Source: Syntrophaceae bacterium (GTDB taxonomy: Bacteria > Desulfobacterota > Syntrophia > Syntrophales > Smithellaceae). Taken from it: 64,000 nucleotides of DNA. Made by a program: the position numbers and the translations under genes. The DNA lies in the NCBI GenBank assembly GCA_016927935.1, contig JAFGLS010000195.1:31387-95386 (forward strand), in the 5' to 3' direction. A model generated the notes under the pieces. It saw only the letters and a program-made list of their open reading frames with translations. It was not told the DNA's origin and made no database searches. Of the stretch, positions 7,969-16,994 are shown one piece after another (the first letter of the stretch is position 1; each line of letters opens with the position of its first letter).

Positions 7969-9138
7969 TTAACATTTCTTTCCCGGTTTTTTTAGAAGCT
8001 CGCCCAGAGTACCCATGGTTTTTGGCGATTTGCCGATGTAGTTACGAAAATCATCCTCATCGCCCGCAGCAGAAATATCTTTATCGCTTCCAGCTAGTTC
8101 CAGAGAGATTTTTCTGTTTTCACGGTCAATCTTTTCAATTCTAACGTCTATTTCTTCCCCTATCTTAACAACATCGCTTGCGTGTTTTATCTTTTTGCCG
8201 CGACCCAGTTTGGCAATATGCAAAAGCCCTTCTATTCCGTCCTCCATTGCAATGAAAGCACCGAAATTAGTTAGACCAGATACCTTGCCTTTAAGAAAAC
8301 TGCCTTCAGTGTATTTTCTCACAAAACCGTCCCACGGATGGGGAAGAGTTTCTCTGACGGACAAGGTAATTTTATTATTTTCCCAATCAATATTGATGAT
8401 AACAGTTTGAAGCTTGTCTCCCGGAGAAAATAGAACTTTTGGATCGTCAACTTTTCCCCAGCCCATTTCCGAAACAGGCAAAAGCCCCTGAATGCCGCCT
8501 ATATCTACAAATGCACCGAACTTCTGAACGCTTACGACCACGCCGTCTATGATCATTCCTTTCTGAAGAGAATTTTTCAAAGCGGCAATTTTTTCCTTCT
8601 CTATTTTTTCCAGCAGGGGACGGCGAGAGAGAATTACATTGCGTCCCTTTTCCGAATATTCATTAACTACAAATTCAAATCTCTTGCCGATATAGGTGTC
8701 AACATCATCTATTTTCTTAGTATCCATCTGCGAATAAGGACAAAAACCGCTGATATTGGCGTTTATCTTTATGTAAAAACCACCTTTGATTTCCTTTTCT
8801 ACCGTCCCTTCCATAGGAATCTGATTTTTATAGGCGTCATAAAAAAAATCACTGATGCTTCTGCTGGTCAGTAATTTGGTGGTGAAGAGTTTTTCACCAT
8901 GACGCGAGGAAAGAAAATAGGCGGTAATGGAATCTCCTTCTTTTACTTTGAGATTGCCTTTTTCGTCCAGAACTTCCTTTTTATCAAGGTAACCTTCACT
9001 CTTCGCTCCCAGGTCAAGGAAAACCCAATCAGCTGTAATTTTTACGATAACAGCATCAATTTTTTCTCCCGCGGAATAACGCCGGGGCTTGAAGTTTTTG
9101 TAATTAAGTAATTCTGAAAAACTTTTTGTTTCTTCCAT
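7969..9138 (-). CDS. S1 RNA-binding domain protein (ribosomal protein S1-like, four repeats)
   Basis: 389 residues from the ATG at 9138; the frame extends to 9213 but the added 25 residues are hydrophobic and unlike the family. Four S1/OB repeats are visible: about 22-90 (GEKIDAVIVKITADWVFLDLGAKSEGYL), 105-170 (degenerate), 190-260 (GMIIDGVVVSVQKFGAFVDIG) and 277-345 (GSFLKGKVSGLTNFGAFIAMEDGIEGLLH). Full bacterial S1 has six; four-repeat versions act as general RNA binders or translation helpers. Monocistronic. Confidence 0.88.
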   Translation of the reverse strand: MEETKSFSELLNYKNFKPRRYSAGEKIDAVIVKITADWVFLDLGAKSEGYLDKKEVLDEKGNLKVKEGDSITAYFLSSRHGEKLFTTKLLTSRSISDFFYDAYKNQIPMEGTVEKEIKGGFYIKINANISGFCPYSQMDTKKIDDVDTYIGKRFEFVVNEYSEKGRNVILSRRPLLEKIEKEKIAALKNSLQKGMIIDGVVVSVQKFGAFVDIGGIQGLLPVSEMGWGKVDDPKVLFSPGDKLQTVIINIDWENNKITLSVRETLPHPWDGFVRKYTEGSFLKGKVSGLTNFGAFIAMEDGIEGLLHIAKLGRGKKIKHASDVVKIGEEIDVRIEKIDRENRKISLELAGSDKDISAAGDEDDFRNYIGKSPKTMGTLGELLKKPGKKC

Positions 9139-9497
9139 TGATATCTTTCTTTTTATCTCTCTTAAAGGGAAACGATTTAGTGCCCCGATAACATAAAATG
9201 TAATGAAACTCAAATATCACAAACAAAGTGCAGTAATATTTATTAGTTGAATTATTCCGGGAGCGAATAACCTAAACACCCTAAAGGGTACTATAGGTTC
9301 ACTATAAGCGACGTGGGATTTGAAACTTAATTTCAGCAGGACTCACTACCCTGCTTTGCTTTGCAAAGCGGGGTAGTGCCTCTTACGTTTCGAGCTTCGC
9401 ATAGCTCGCTCTCAGCGAGTTTCACTAAATTCTTCTGGATATTTGCACAAATATATATTATGAAACAACCGACAATATGTAAGGGGTTAAAATAGTT
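9139..9497. other. intergenic region with a 16-bp hairpin; repeat-like
   Basis: No gene seen. Left arm 9344-9359 (CACTACCCTGCTTTGC) and right arm 9363-9378 (GCAAAGCGGGGTAGTG) pair at all 16 positions (one as G-U) around a TTT loop. The following bases contain TTCGAGCTTCGC, which also occurs reversed in the repeat at 62905-63200. No T-run follows on either strand, so it is not an obvious terminator. I treat it as a mosaic repeat. Confidence 0.55.
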
Positions 9498-10832
9498 ATG
9501 CGTTTTGAAATTTCCCGTGGCGGTAGCGGGCTGACTTACGAAATCCGCAATATCGTACTTATTGCCGACAAGCTCAAAGAATTGGGCGTTGACACTATCT
9601 GGGAAAACATCGGTGATCCGGTGAAAAAGGGAGAAAAAATCCCCTTTTGGATGAAGGAAGTTCTTATCGAAATAATACAGGACGATTCATCCTTCGCCTA
9701 TTCACCGACAAAAGGCGTGGATTACACCAGACAATTTCTCGCCGATTGTCTCAACAAACGCGGCCACGTGCAGATTACGCCTGAGGATATTATCTTTTTC
9801 AACGGCCTGGGCGATGCTATAGCGCGCGCTTACAGTTCCATTCAGGTTGACGCCCGTATGATTATGCCGGAGCCAACCTATTCCACACATTTTATGGCGG
9901 AGGTTCTGCACGCATCGTTCCCTCCCAATACCTACCGTTTGAATCCTTACAACGGCTGGCATCCGGATATGCGGGAATTGGAACAGAAAGTAAGAAGCCA
10001 TAAAGCGATTGTGGGTATTCTGGTTATCAATCCCGACAATCCCACAGGTTTTGTTTATCCGGAAGAAACATTGAGACATGTTGTGAAAATTGCCAAAGAA
10101 AATGATCTTTTCGTCGTTTTTGATGAAACCTACATTAATATTGTTTTTAACGGCAAAAAGACTTTGCCGCTTTCCGACATTATCGGTGATGTTCCGGCAA
10201 TCAGCATGAAAGGAATTTCCAAAGAACTGCCCTGGCCGGGCTCACGCTGCGGTTGGATGGAAATTTACAACGCCGGCAAAGATCCTATTTTTGACCGTTT
10301 CATTCACACAATTCTACATCAGAAAATGTCGGAAGTCTGTTCTACGACTCTGCCGCAGATGGCGATTCCCCGGATAATGAAGCATCCCGAATATCAGAAT
10401 TATGTGGACAAACGTAGAAAGCATTACGAAAAGCTTTCGCATATAGCATACGATATTTTAAAAGATGTACCTTGTCTTATGGTCAACAAAACCGATGGCG
10501 CTTTCTATATGACAATTGTTTTTAATGAATCTGCCCTCAACAACAGCCAGAAGCTGCATATTAAAAATAAAGGAGTGAAAGAATTCATAGAAAATCTGGT
10601 TAAAGAACCCATTGAGCATGACAAGAGATTCGTTTATTATCTTCTGGCGGCAACAGGCATTTGTGTTGTTCCGCTGACATCTTTTTTTACACCATTACTT
10701 GGCTTCCGCATGACGCTACTGGATAAGGACGAAGCGGAATTCGAATATGTTGTAAAAACCATCGCTGAAAAAATTACCGAATATATAAATTCGTCAAATA
10801 AAAACATACAGATAGCAATTAATTTATCTTGA
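9498..10832 (+). CDS. PLP-dependent class I/II aminotransferase
   Basis: 444 residues, fold type I. Seen: the N-P-D-N-P-T-G motif (about 178-184), F-D-E-T-Y (about 208-212, PLP-ring aspartate), the Schiff-base lysine in G-I-S-K-E-L (K242) and P-G-S-R-C-G-W just after it. Transfers amino groups between an amino acid and a 2-oxo acid; specificity (alanine, aspartate or aromatic) cannot be fixed. AAGGGG lies upstream of the ATG. Monocistronic, closed by the hairpin at 10885. Confidence 0.88.
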   Translation: MRFEISRGGSGLTYEIRNIVLIADKLKELGVDTIWENIGDPVKKGEKIPFWMKEVLIEIIQDDSSFAYSPTKGVDYTRQFLADCLNKRGHVQITPEDIIFFNGLGDAIARAYSSIQVDARMIMPEPTYSTHFMAEVLHASFPPNTYRLNPYNGWHPDMRELEQKVRSHKAIVGILVINPDNPTGFVYPEETLRHVVKIAKENDLFVVFDETYINIVFNGKKTLPLSDIIGDVPAISMKGISKELPWPGSRCGWMEIYNAGKDPIFDRFIHTILHQKMSEVCSTTLPQMAIPRIMKHPEYQNYVDKRRKHYEKLSHIAYDILKDVPCLMVNKTDGAFYMTIVFNESALNNSQKLHIKNKGVKEFIENLVKEPIEHDKRFVYYLLAATGICVVPLTSFFTPLLGFRMTLLDKDEAEFEYVVKTIAEKITEYINSSNKNIQIAINLS

Positions 10833-10884
10833 ACCTTATTCATTCAGATTCGTAAAACTCATTAAAAATGTGTGAAAAAAGAAA

Positions 10885-10920
10885 AAAGGGCAGAAGAGTT
10901 CAATCTTCTGCCCTTTCTGT
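10885..10920 (+). terminator. rho-independent terminator after the aminotransferase
   Basis: AAAGGGCAGAAGA (10885-10897), loop GTTCAA, TCTTCTGCCCTTT (10904-10916): a perfect 13-bp stem ending in T's, 53 bases after the stop. Confidence 0.85.
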
Positions 10921-10924
10921 AATC

Positions 10925-11134
10925 AATTTTTAAAAAATTTTAGAATTGCAATTCCGCGTCGCCTACAGTGACTCTTAGGTTATTCAGGTTATTCGCTCCT
11001 GGAATATCCCTATCGGCAATGGCGGAAGGGACATTTCAACTTACAGACATTATCACACTTCGTTTATAATGTTTGAGTTTCATTGATTCGACTAATAAGT
11101 TTTAGTTCACTATGTTCCTAAAACTTGAGTCTCA
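10925..11134. repeat. mosaic palindromic repeat (copy E)
   Basis: Shares AACTTGAGTCTCATT with other copies. Its hairpin has arms 11096-11105 (TAAGTTTTAG) and 11118-11127 (CTAAAACTTG) around a 12-base loop, matching the shape of the hairpins at 25284-25315 and 62965-62996 but with changed paired bases. It abuts the 3' end of the RRM gene. Confidence 0.6.
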
Positions 11135-11485
11135 TTAGAACTTGCCGCCACGGCTTCCACCGCCACTGCGTCCACCTTTGCGGAAGCCATCACTGCGATT
11201 GCCGCCACCTCTGCGACCACCACTTTCGCCGAACTCCTTTTTGGGTCTGGCTTCATTAACAACAATTGATTTGCCATCCAGAGTTCCGCCGTTGAATTTC
11301 TTAATTGCTTCCGCTGCACCATCTTCCGTTTTCATTTCGACAAAGCCGAAACCTTTGGATTGTCCTGTAAACTTGTCTTTGATGACTGTTGCGGATATAA
11401 CTTCACCTGCTTCGGAAAAGTTTGTTTTAAGATCATCATCCGTAATCTTGTATGACAGGTTGCCGACATATAAATTTTTGTTCAT
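11135..11485 (-). CDS. RRM RNA-binding protein with Gly/Arg-rich tail (cold-inducible RbpA type)
   Basis: 116 residues. One RRM at 1-80 with RNP2 (LYVGNL, residues 5-10) and RNP1 (KGFGFVEM, about 44-51), then a Gly/Arg/Ser tail (about 87-116) like those of cyanobacterial and proteobacterial Rbp proteins. Binds RNA, probably as a cold- or stress-induced chaperone. The 280-base leader before the next gene is long, consistent with 5'-UTR control, though no specific structure is recognised. Monocistronic. Confidence 0.92.
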   Translation of the reverse strand: MNKNLYVGNLSYKITDDDLKTNFSEAGEVISATVIKDKFTGQSKGFGFVEMKTEDGAAEAIKKFNGGTLDGKSIVVNEARPKKEFGESGGRRGGGNRSDGFRKGGRSGGGSRGGKF

Positions 11486-11621
11486 TTTAAACCCCTTTCT
11501 TTTCCAATTTTTATTTTACCTTCATCCCTCGATGGGGCATCACAAAGCATCAATATCACCCCAATCCGTCTCCTAAGTTGAGAAGGAAGGAAAAAACAAG
11601 GGGCTTGTATGCCTCACATTC

Positions 11622-11662
11622 TAAAGAAAAAACCATCAGAAACATAAGGTTCTTGATGGTTA
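11622..11662 (-). terminator. terminator of the ABC exporter operon
   Basis: On the reverse strand AACCATCAAGAACC pairs imperfectly with a GTTTCTGATGGTT arm (11632-11662), then TTTTCTTT follows. It lies about 105 bases beyond the permease stop. Confidence 0.6.
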
Positions 11663-11767
11663 AAGCCCGTTTATAAAAATATATCCGGTATTTTCTTCGG
11701 TTTCAACTGTTCACACTAAAGCTTTTTAGTCAAGAAATTTTTACCCTTATTCCTTTAGCCCTCAAAT

Positions 11768-12547
11768 TTATTTAATCAACCTTTTGCGCATTTTGAAAAT
11801 AGCCAAAGGAAACATTATTAAACAGAAAATAATCAAATAGCATAGACCAACCAGTACTTCTGTATTAAACAGTCCAAAACTCAACGCCCGCACCAGATTA
11901 ACCAAATGTGTCAGCGGCAAAGCCATGGCAAAATACTGTGCCCAGACAGGCAAGCCCGTTATCGGAAAGAACGTACCGCTGAAAAGAAACATGGGAGTTA
12001 TGAATAAAAAAATCGGCAGATTGAATAACTCAATTCTTGGCGTTATGCCGGTGAAGACCATGGCCACCGAACCAAAGGCAATGCCCCCCAAAAAGGCCAC
12101 AAACACTATCAATATCCCAGCCGGATAGTTGACCAATCCGAAGAAACTTATCACTGTCAACATTATAAGTGTTCCAACTACCGCTTTTGTCGCTCCCCAT
12201 ACTATCTCTCCGGTAATGATTTCTTCGGCATTGAGCGGAGTTGCCATCATGGCATCAAATGTTTTTTGGTAATACATCCGCACAAAAGAACCGTAAGTAT
12301 TTTCAAAAAAAGCATTGTTCATTATATTTATCGCCACAAGCGAAGGCGCAATAAAAAGAACATACGATACTTCTCTGGAAGCGTAGCTTATAGAACCGAT
12401 TATACCGCTGAACCCGATTCCGAACGCCAGCAAATAAAAAAAAGGCTCCAGAAGCGGCGGCAGAAAATTGATTTTCCAGCTTTCTTTGTATACCGTAAGA
12501 TTGCGCTGCCAGATTCGAAAAAATCGGGCGGAAATATTGACATTCAT
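11768..12547 (-). CDS. ABC-2 type transporter permease (NodJ/DrrB-like)
   Basis: 259 residues with about six membrane segments in the ABC-2 arrangement. Hydrophobic runs are near residues 30-55, 60-80, 110-135, 140-165, 175-195 and 228-248, and the family's periplasm-facing signature lies around FSGTFFPITGLP. Forms the membrane channel for the ATPase encoded just upstream, overlapping it by 4 bases (ATGA). Exports lipids, polysaccharide or drugs; substrate unknown. Confidence 0.9.
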   Translation of the reverse strand: MNVNISARFFRIWQRNLTVYKESWKINFLPPLLEPFFYLLAFGIGFSGIIGSISYASREVSYVLFIAPSLVAINIMNNAFFENTYGSFVRMYYQKTFDAMMATPLNAEEIITGEIVWGATKAVVGTLIMLTVISFFGLVNYPAGILIVFVAFLGGIAFGSVAMVFTGITPRIELFNLPIFLFITPMFLFSGTFFPITGLPVWAQYFAMALPLTHLVNLVRALSFGLFNTEVLVGLCYLIIFCLIMFPLAIFKMRKRLIK

Positions 12548-13473
12548 TCCCGCAGCTCCCTTCCGGTTAATTTTAAGAAAACATCTTCCAGTGTGGCTGA
12601 ACGCAATAGACAGCTCTTGTGGGTAAAACGGCCGCTGATTTCCCGGAACAGTTCATGTCCATTTTCGGCATAAATAATAAGGCGATGCCCCAAGTCTTCT
12701 TGTCTTTCTTTCTTATTACGTAAAAAAGCGCGCAAATCATCTTCCGGTTCGGCGACTTCAATAATACTCTCTCCAGTATATTCGCTAATCAGAGATTGGG
12801 GTACCCCCTGCGCCAAAATACTTCCATGATCCATTATCACTAGGTTATCGCAAAGTCGCGCCGCCTCATCCATATAATGGGTTGTAAGTAAAATAGTCAT
12901 GCCCTGCTTTTTCAAGCCCTCCAACCTATCCCAGACCTGATGACGCGACTGAGGATCAAGACCTATTGTCGGTTCATCAAGAATTAAAAGCTCTGGCTGA
13001 TTGATTAAGGCACGGGCTATAACCAATCTGCGTACCAGTCCCCCGGAAAGTTCCGTAACATGGGCGTCACTACGCTGTTTCAGAGCGAAAAATTTTAATA
13101 AAGATGAGGCCCTTTCCAGCGCGGTTTTTTTATCAAGATCAAAATAGCGGGCGAAAACTTTAAAATTCTGCATGACGGTCAGATCAGGATCAAGTGTATT
13201 CTCCTGCTGACACACACCGATACGTGCCTTGATTATTCTGTATTGTTTTTTTATATCCAGTCCAAAAACAAAAATATCACCGGAGGTAAGCGGCGAAAAG
13301 CCATAAATCATCCTTATGGTAGAAGTCTTGCCGGCGCCATTCGGGCCCAGAAAACCGAAACACAATCCTTTATCAACTCTGAAAGAAATATCATTTACCG
13401 CGTTAAACAAGCCAAAAGATTTTTTCAAATTACGTGCAGAGATCACCGGCTGATTTTCGTTAATATCGGACAT
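12544..13473 (-). CDS. ABC transporter ATP-binding protein (NodI/DrrA-like)
   Basis: 309 residues. Walker A GPNGAGKT (about 44-51), Q-loop (CQQEN), signature ELSGGLVRR, Walker B LLILDEPTIGLDP and H-loop TTHYMDEA are all present. A C-terminal ~80-residue extension is typical of DrrA/NodI exporters. Powers the permease at 11768. Likely promoter at 13503-13530. Confidence 0.94.
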   Translation of the reverse strand: MSDINENQPVISARNLKKSFGLFNAVNDISFRVDKGLCFGFLGPNGAGKTSTIRMIYGFSPLTSGDIFVFGLDIKKQYRIIKARIGVCQQENTLDPDLTVMQNFKVFARYFDLDKKTALERASSLLKFFALKQRSDAHVTELSGGLVRRLVIARALINQPELLILDEPTIGLDPQSRHQVWDRLEGLKKQGMTILLTTHYMDEAARLCDNLVIMDHGSILAQGVPQSLISEYTGESIIEVAEPEDDLRAFLRNKKERQEDLGHRLIIYAENGHELFREISGRFTHKSCLLRSATLEDVFLKLTGRELRE

Positions 13474-13502
13474 GATTTGCTCACATTACAATTTTTGTAA
13501 TT

Positions 13503-13530
13503 CTTATGTTAATCGCCGGAATATTGTCAA
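13503..13530 (-). promoter_or_regulatory. candidate promoter of the ABC exporter operon
   Basis: Reverse-strand TTGACA (13525-13530), 16-base spacer, CATAAG (13503-13508), 30 bases before the ATPase start. The -35 is consensus, the -10 is weak. Confidence 0.4.
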
Positions 13531-13660
13531 CAGAAAGTAACTGTACATTTTTATGTTTGACGAAACATCTTCCTTCTACTATATTCTTCACTAATTTATG
13601 TTTATAGGCTAAAGACGTTTTTAATAAATCTTAATTTATTCGAAAAGAGAGGGCTAAAAC

Positions 13661-13771
13661 ATGAGTAAATCGAAAGACGTAAAGAAAGACTCCAAGAAAA
13701 AACCTATGAGGACAGCAAAAGAAAAAAGAGAAGCCAAAAGATTAAAGAAAGCGGCTAAAGATTTAATATAA
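13661..13771 (+). CDS. 36-residue lysine-rich basic protein
   Basis: ATG at 13661 preceded by AGAGAGGG (13646-13653), reading MSKSKDVKKDSKKKPMRTAK and on to K-K-A-A-K-D-L-I, stop at 13769. Half of the residues are Lys or Arg, with a predicted amphipathic helix after residue 17. Could bind nucleic acid or ribosomes. The ribosome site and own intergenic position support a real gene; the family is not recognised. Confidence 0.55.
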   Translation: MSKSKDVKKDSKKKPMRTAKEKREAKRLKKAAKDLI

Positions 13772-13911
13772 ACGGCAGGGAAGATAAGCAACGAGAATTT
13801 TTTCATTTACTGTCCAACTCAACAAGAATGAGTGTTAGTTTTTTTCAGTTTTAGGAAAGATCAGTTATTGCTTGTACTTCCGCAATATAATTCGTTAATA
13901 AAGGATTTTTA

Positions 13912-15522
13912 ATGAAAATTAAATTTCTCGGGGCGGCCAGAGAAGTTACTGGTTCCTGTTTTATCATCGAAACGGATAAAGTGAGATTTGCCATAGACTG
14001 CGGCATGCATCAGGGTAGCGCCGAAATCGAAAAACGCAACTGGGACACAGAAGCGTATGAACCGGCAAATATTAATTTCTTTATTATCACCCACGCTCAT
14101 ATTGATCACTCGGGATTGCTTCCTCGCATGGCACAAAAAGGATTTAAAGGCTCTGTTTATGCAACCGAACCGACAGGAGATTTGATAAAGATACTGCTTC
14201 TGGACAGCGCTCATATTCAGGAAACAGAATCTACTTTAAAAACGAAAAGAATGCAGCGTAACGGCAAACAGGAAAAAATTGTGCCGCTCTATTCAACAAA
14301 AGATGCCCAAGATGTCTTTCCTTTAATTAAAACAAAACGCTACAATGAAGTTTTTTCTCCCACCAACGGTATAAAAGCCAACTTTCAGGATGCCGGCCAT
14401 ATTCTGGGTGCGGCCATACTGGAATTATTCATCGAAGAAAACGGTTCCTCTACAAAAGTGGTCTTTTCCGGCGATATCGGCCGCCGCCATCAACTGCTGA
14501 TGAAGGATCCTGTAACTATCTCTGAAGCCGATTATCTTTTTATGGAATCAACTTACGGTGACCGCAATCATAAAGGCGAAGAAGACAGCTTAAATGAAAT
14601 GGCCGAAGCGATTCAATTCAGTTATTCCAGAGGAGAAAAGGTAATAATTCCAGCTTTTGCCGTTGAGCGAACCCAGGAAATGCTTTATTCGCTCTATCTT
14701 ATCAACCGTGATGGAAAACTGCCTAAAGACATGCCTGTAATTATCGACAGTCCGTTGGCCATAAAGGCGACGGAAATATTCCGCCGGTACCGCTCCTATC
14801 TTGATAGTGAAACACAAAGCCTTTTGAAAGATGGAGAAGATCCTCTAAATTTGCCACAGCTTCAGTTTTCATCGTCAACAGAGCAATCCATGAAAATCAA
14901 TGAAATGAAAGGGTCGGCGGTTATTATTTCCGCAAGTGGAATGGCCAATGCCGGAAGAATCAGACATCATCTGCGGCATAATTTGTGGCGCCCGGGAGCC
15001 AGTATTGTTTTTGTCGGCTTTCAGGCGGAAGGAACGCCTGGCCGCAAAATTGTCGACGGAGCGAAAAAAATCCGCATCTTCAATGAAGATATTGCTATAA
15101 AAGCAAAGATATGGACAATTGGCGGCTTTTCCGCCCACGCCGGACAGAGTCAGCTTATGGATTGGCTGGGAAAATTCCTGAACAAAAAAATGCCTGTTTT
15201 TTTGGTACATGGTGAAACAGCCGCACAGGAGATACTTTCTTCTTTAATCAAACAAAAACTTGGCTTTGAAGTAAAAATTCCCGAATATCTGGAAGAAATC
15301 AAAATCAAAACAGGCGTTCAATTAGAAGAATTTAAAAAGCCGCAGGCCGCCAAACGACAGATTAATCTGACACCGCTATTTGCTGATCTGAAGGAGAAAT
15401 TCAATTACATCAGCAACCATATGGAAAAAATTCAATCCTTACCAAAATCAAAACAAGTTGAAATTCTTGATTTACTGAAGCAGGCTAATCTGAATATTGA
15501 TGAAATAAAATCTGAGTTGTAA
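13912..15522 (+). CDS. MBL-fold beta-CASP RNA-processing hydrolase (CPSF-like)
   Basis: 536 residues. The metal site HAHIDH (H61, H63, D65, H66) and later D-A-G-H and S-G-D motifs belong to the metallo-beta-lactamase core. The beta-CASP insert carries S-G-M-A-N-A-G-R, and the RMMBL motif is G-G-F-S-A-H-A-G...V-H-G-E. Family members are Zn-dependent endo/5'-exoribonucleases. The ~70-residue C-terminal tail (after 460) is extra. No RNA partner is encoded nearby. Monocistronic, on the + strand. Confidence 0.92.
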   Translation: MKIKFLGAAREVTGSCFIIETDKVRFAIDCGMHQGSAEIEKRNWDTEAYEPANINFFIITHAHIDHSGLLPRMAQKGFKGSVYATEPTGDLIKILLLDSAHIQETESTLKTKRMQRNGKQEKIVPLYSTKDAQDVFPLIKTKRYNEVFSPTNGIKANFQDAGHILGAAILELFIEENGSSTKVVFSGDIGRRHQLLMKDPVTISEADYLFMESTYGDRNHKGEEDSLNEMAEAIQFSYSRGEKVIIPAFAVERTQEMLYSLYLINRDGKLPKDMPVIIDSPLAIKATEIFRRYRSYLDSETQSLLKDGEDPLNLPQLQFSSSTEQSMKINEMKGSAVIISASGMANAGRIRHHLRHNLWRPGASIVFVGFQAEGTPGRKIVDGAKKIRIFNEDIAIKAKIWTIGGFSAHAGQSQLMDWLGKFLNKKMPVFLVHGETAAQEILSSLIKQKLGFEVKIPEYLEEIKIKTGVQLEEFKKPQAAKRQINLTPLFADLKEKFNYISNHMEKIQSLPKSKQVEILDLLKQANLNIDEIKSEL

Positions 15523-15547
15523 TCGTAATATATCGTAGGAATAAAGT

Positions 15548-16120
15548 CTAATCCATAATCTTGTAGTTGAAGGAAGCTATTATATTCAGTCGCGAAAGAT
15601 TGTAAATTTCCGGCAAAGGTTCATAAGGGGCAGCCTGTAGGACAACATCTAGAGCACCGTCATCAAGATCAACTGATCCCGAGGAGGACAGGAGAGTTGC
15701 ACCGGCAAGACTGCCGTCGGCATCAATGGACATTTTTACGACGACATCTCCTTCCTCATTTTTTTCGAATGCCTTTTGTGGATATTTCCAGATACTGAGA
15801 ATCCTTTTTTTGATTTCGGTCAAATAAGTGGAATATTTTATATCAGTGCTGCCCAGATCAATAGTATCTTCGCGCCATTCGTCATCATTAATGGCGGTTT
15901 CTTTCTTTTTTGGGGCTTGCGGTGCTTTTGCTTTCTTTTTTGTTTTAATTTCTTTTTTAGGAAAATTTTTTTCTCCCAGATCCGGTTCCTTGATACTTAC
16001 CGAAAGCACGTCCATCGGTGTAATCTTGCCGGTCAAATCAATCATTCCGGCAACGGCAAGCAATGTTACATGAATTAAAATTGATACTATTACAGGCCAT
16101 AATATGGCTTTTTTATCCAT
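15548..16120 (-). CDS. TonB-family energy transducer
   Basis: 190 residues from the ATG at 16120; a TTG two codons upstream is also possible. One membrane segment (about 6-25), a Lys/Pro-rich periplasmic linker (KKAKAPQAPKKKE) and a C-terminal TonB domain (about 95-190: YLTEIKKRILSIWKYP...G-D-V-V-V-K). Couples the inner-membrane proton gradient to outer-membrane receptors, or acts as a TolA-like periplasmic bridge. No exbBD or receptor is adjacent. Confidence 0.85.
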   Translation of the reverse strand: MDKKAILWPVIVSILIHVTLLAVAGMIDLTGKITPMDVLSVSIKEPDLGEKNFPKKEIKTKKKAKAPQAPKKKETAINDDEWREDTIDLGSTDIKYSTYLTEIKKRILSIWKYPQKAFEKNEEGDVVVKMSIDADGSLAGATLLSSSGSVDLDDGALDVVLQAAPYEPLPEIYNLSRLNIIASFNYKIMD

Positions 16121-16250
16121 GCCCAAAGCTTCCCGATTTAGAATCTCTTTCCATAAATGGATTTACGGCATAACCATATACGGCATTTGTTACAAAAGCA
16201 ATAATATGGATTTCAACCGGAAGGAAATTTTTCTCTCAAAAAAACCGGCG

Positions 16251-16288
16251 TCAAAAACAAGACAGGCAGGTTTTATAACCTGCCTGTC
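16251..16288 (-). terminator. rho-independent terminator of the SWIB gene
   Basis: GACAGGCAGGTT (16261-16272), loop TTAT, AACCTGCCTGTC (16277-16288): a perfect 12-bp stem. On the reverse strand it is followed by TTGTTTTTGA. Confidence 0.85.
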
Positions 16289-16310
16289 CTTAAGAATATG
16301 TACTTTTAAT

Positions 16311-16637
16311 TTATTCGATATTAGCGCTGACAACAGAGGCAATCTGCATCATATCAATGGTCTGACCTTCTTTCAATTTCGTTAAATCAACAACCTTGCC
16401 GCTTGCTGTTTTAATTTTAGTGTTGTTGACTATCTTGATTAATTTGGCATCAACAACAATGTTCTTCCCGGCGTTTTCCGGCTTACCGTTAACCTTTGTC
16501 GTCTGCAGTTTGCGGGACTTGATGTAATCCCATAGTTTTTTGGTTATCTCTGTGCGGGGCAGCGATCTTGCACCTAACAAATCTGCCAGGTCCGCCTTCA
16601 ATTTTACCGGTTTACTTAATCCTTTTTTTTCTGCCAT
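16311..16637 (-). CDS. SWIB/MDM2 domain protein
   Basis: 108 residues; the SWIB domain covers about 8-80 (LADLLGARSLPRTEITKKLWDYIKS, then D-A-K-L). SWIB domains are mainly eukaryotic chromatin modules, but short stand-alone forms exist in chlamydiae and some other bacteria; their role there is unclear, with DNA condensation suggested. Monocistronic, between a near-consensus promoter (16699-16728) and a terminator, so probably well expressed. Confidence 0.9.
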   Translation of the reverse strand: MAEKKGLSKPVKLKADLADLLGARSLPRTEITKKLWDYIKSRKLQTTKVNGKPENAGKNIVVDAKLIKIVNNTKIKTASGKVVDLTKLKEGQTIDMMQIASVVSANIE

Positions 16638-16698
16638 AATAATAGCCTCCGTTCTTTAAATTTTTTTGGTATTTTTCGTTATGATATTACGATGGGGA

Positions 16699-16728
16699 AG
16701 TATAAGAACTTTCTGTTTTGTATGTCAA
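16699..16728 (-). promoter_or_regulatory. sigma70 promoter of the SWIB gene
   Basis: Reverse-strand TTGACA (16723-16728), 18-base spacer, TATACT (16699-16704), 62 bases before the SWIB start. Confidence 0.7.
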
Positions 16729-16844
16729 GAAAATATTATCTGCCAAAGAATTTGTCATAATCTACCAATAGATACAAACATTTTACCCCTCATAATTTCA
16801 CTTGGTTTACAAAAATGATTACCTCAGGATTACTTTTTAACAAA

Positions 16845-16891
16845 ATAACAAAACAAGAGCTTGATGGTTTTTTTAATTTGTGTTTTGTTAT
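16845..16891. promoter_or_regulatory. 11-bp inverted repeat upstream of mdh
   Basis: ATAACAAAACA (16845-16855) pairs perfectly with TGTTTTGTTAT (16881-16891) across 25 bases. It lies about 100 bases before mdh in a 357-base spacer without genes. Could be a hairpin in the leader or a looped operator; no T-run supports a terminator. Confidence 0.35.
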
Positions 16892-16994
16892 ATCAAAGGA
16901 CAGGTAGACAATTAAAACAGGCCGTGTAATTTGCGATCTTAAATTCGTGTAATTGTCGGACTGTAATAAATAATATATTGAGGAGACAGATAAA

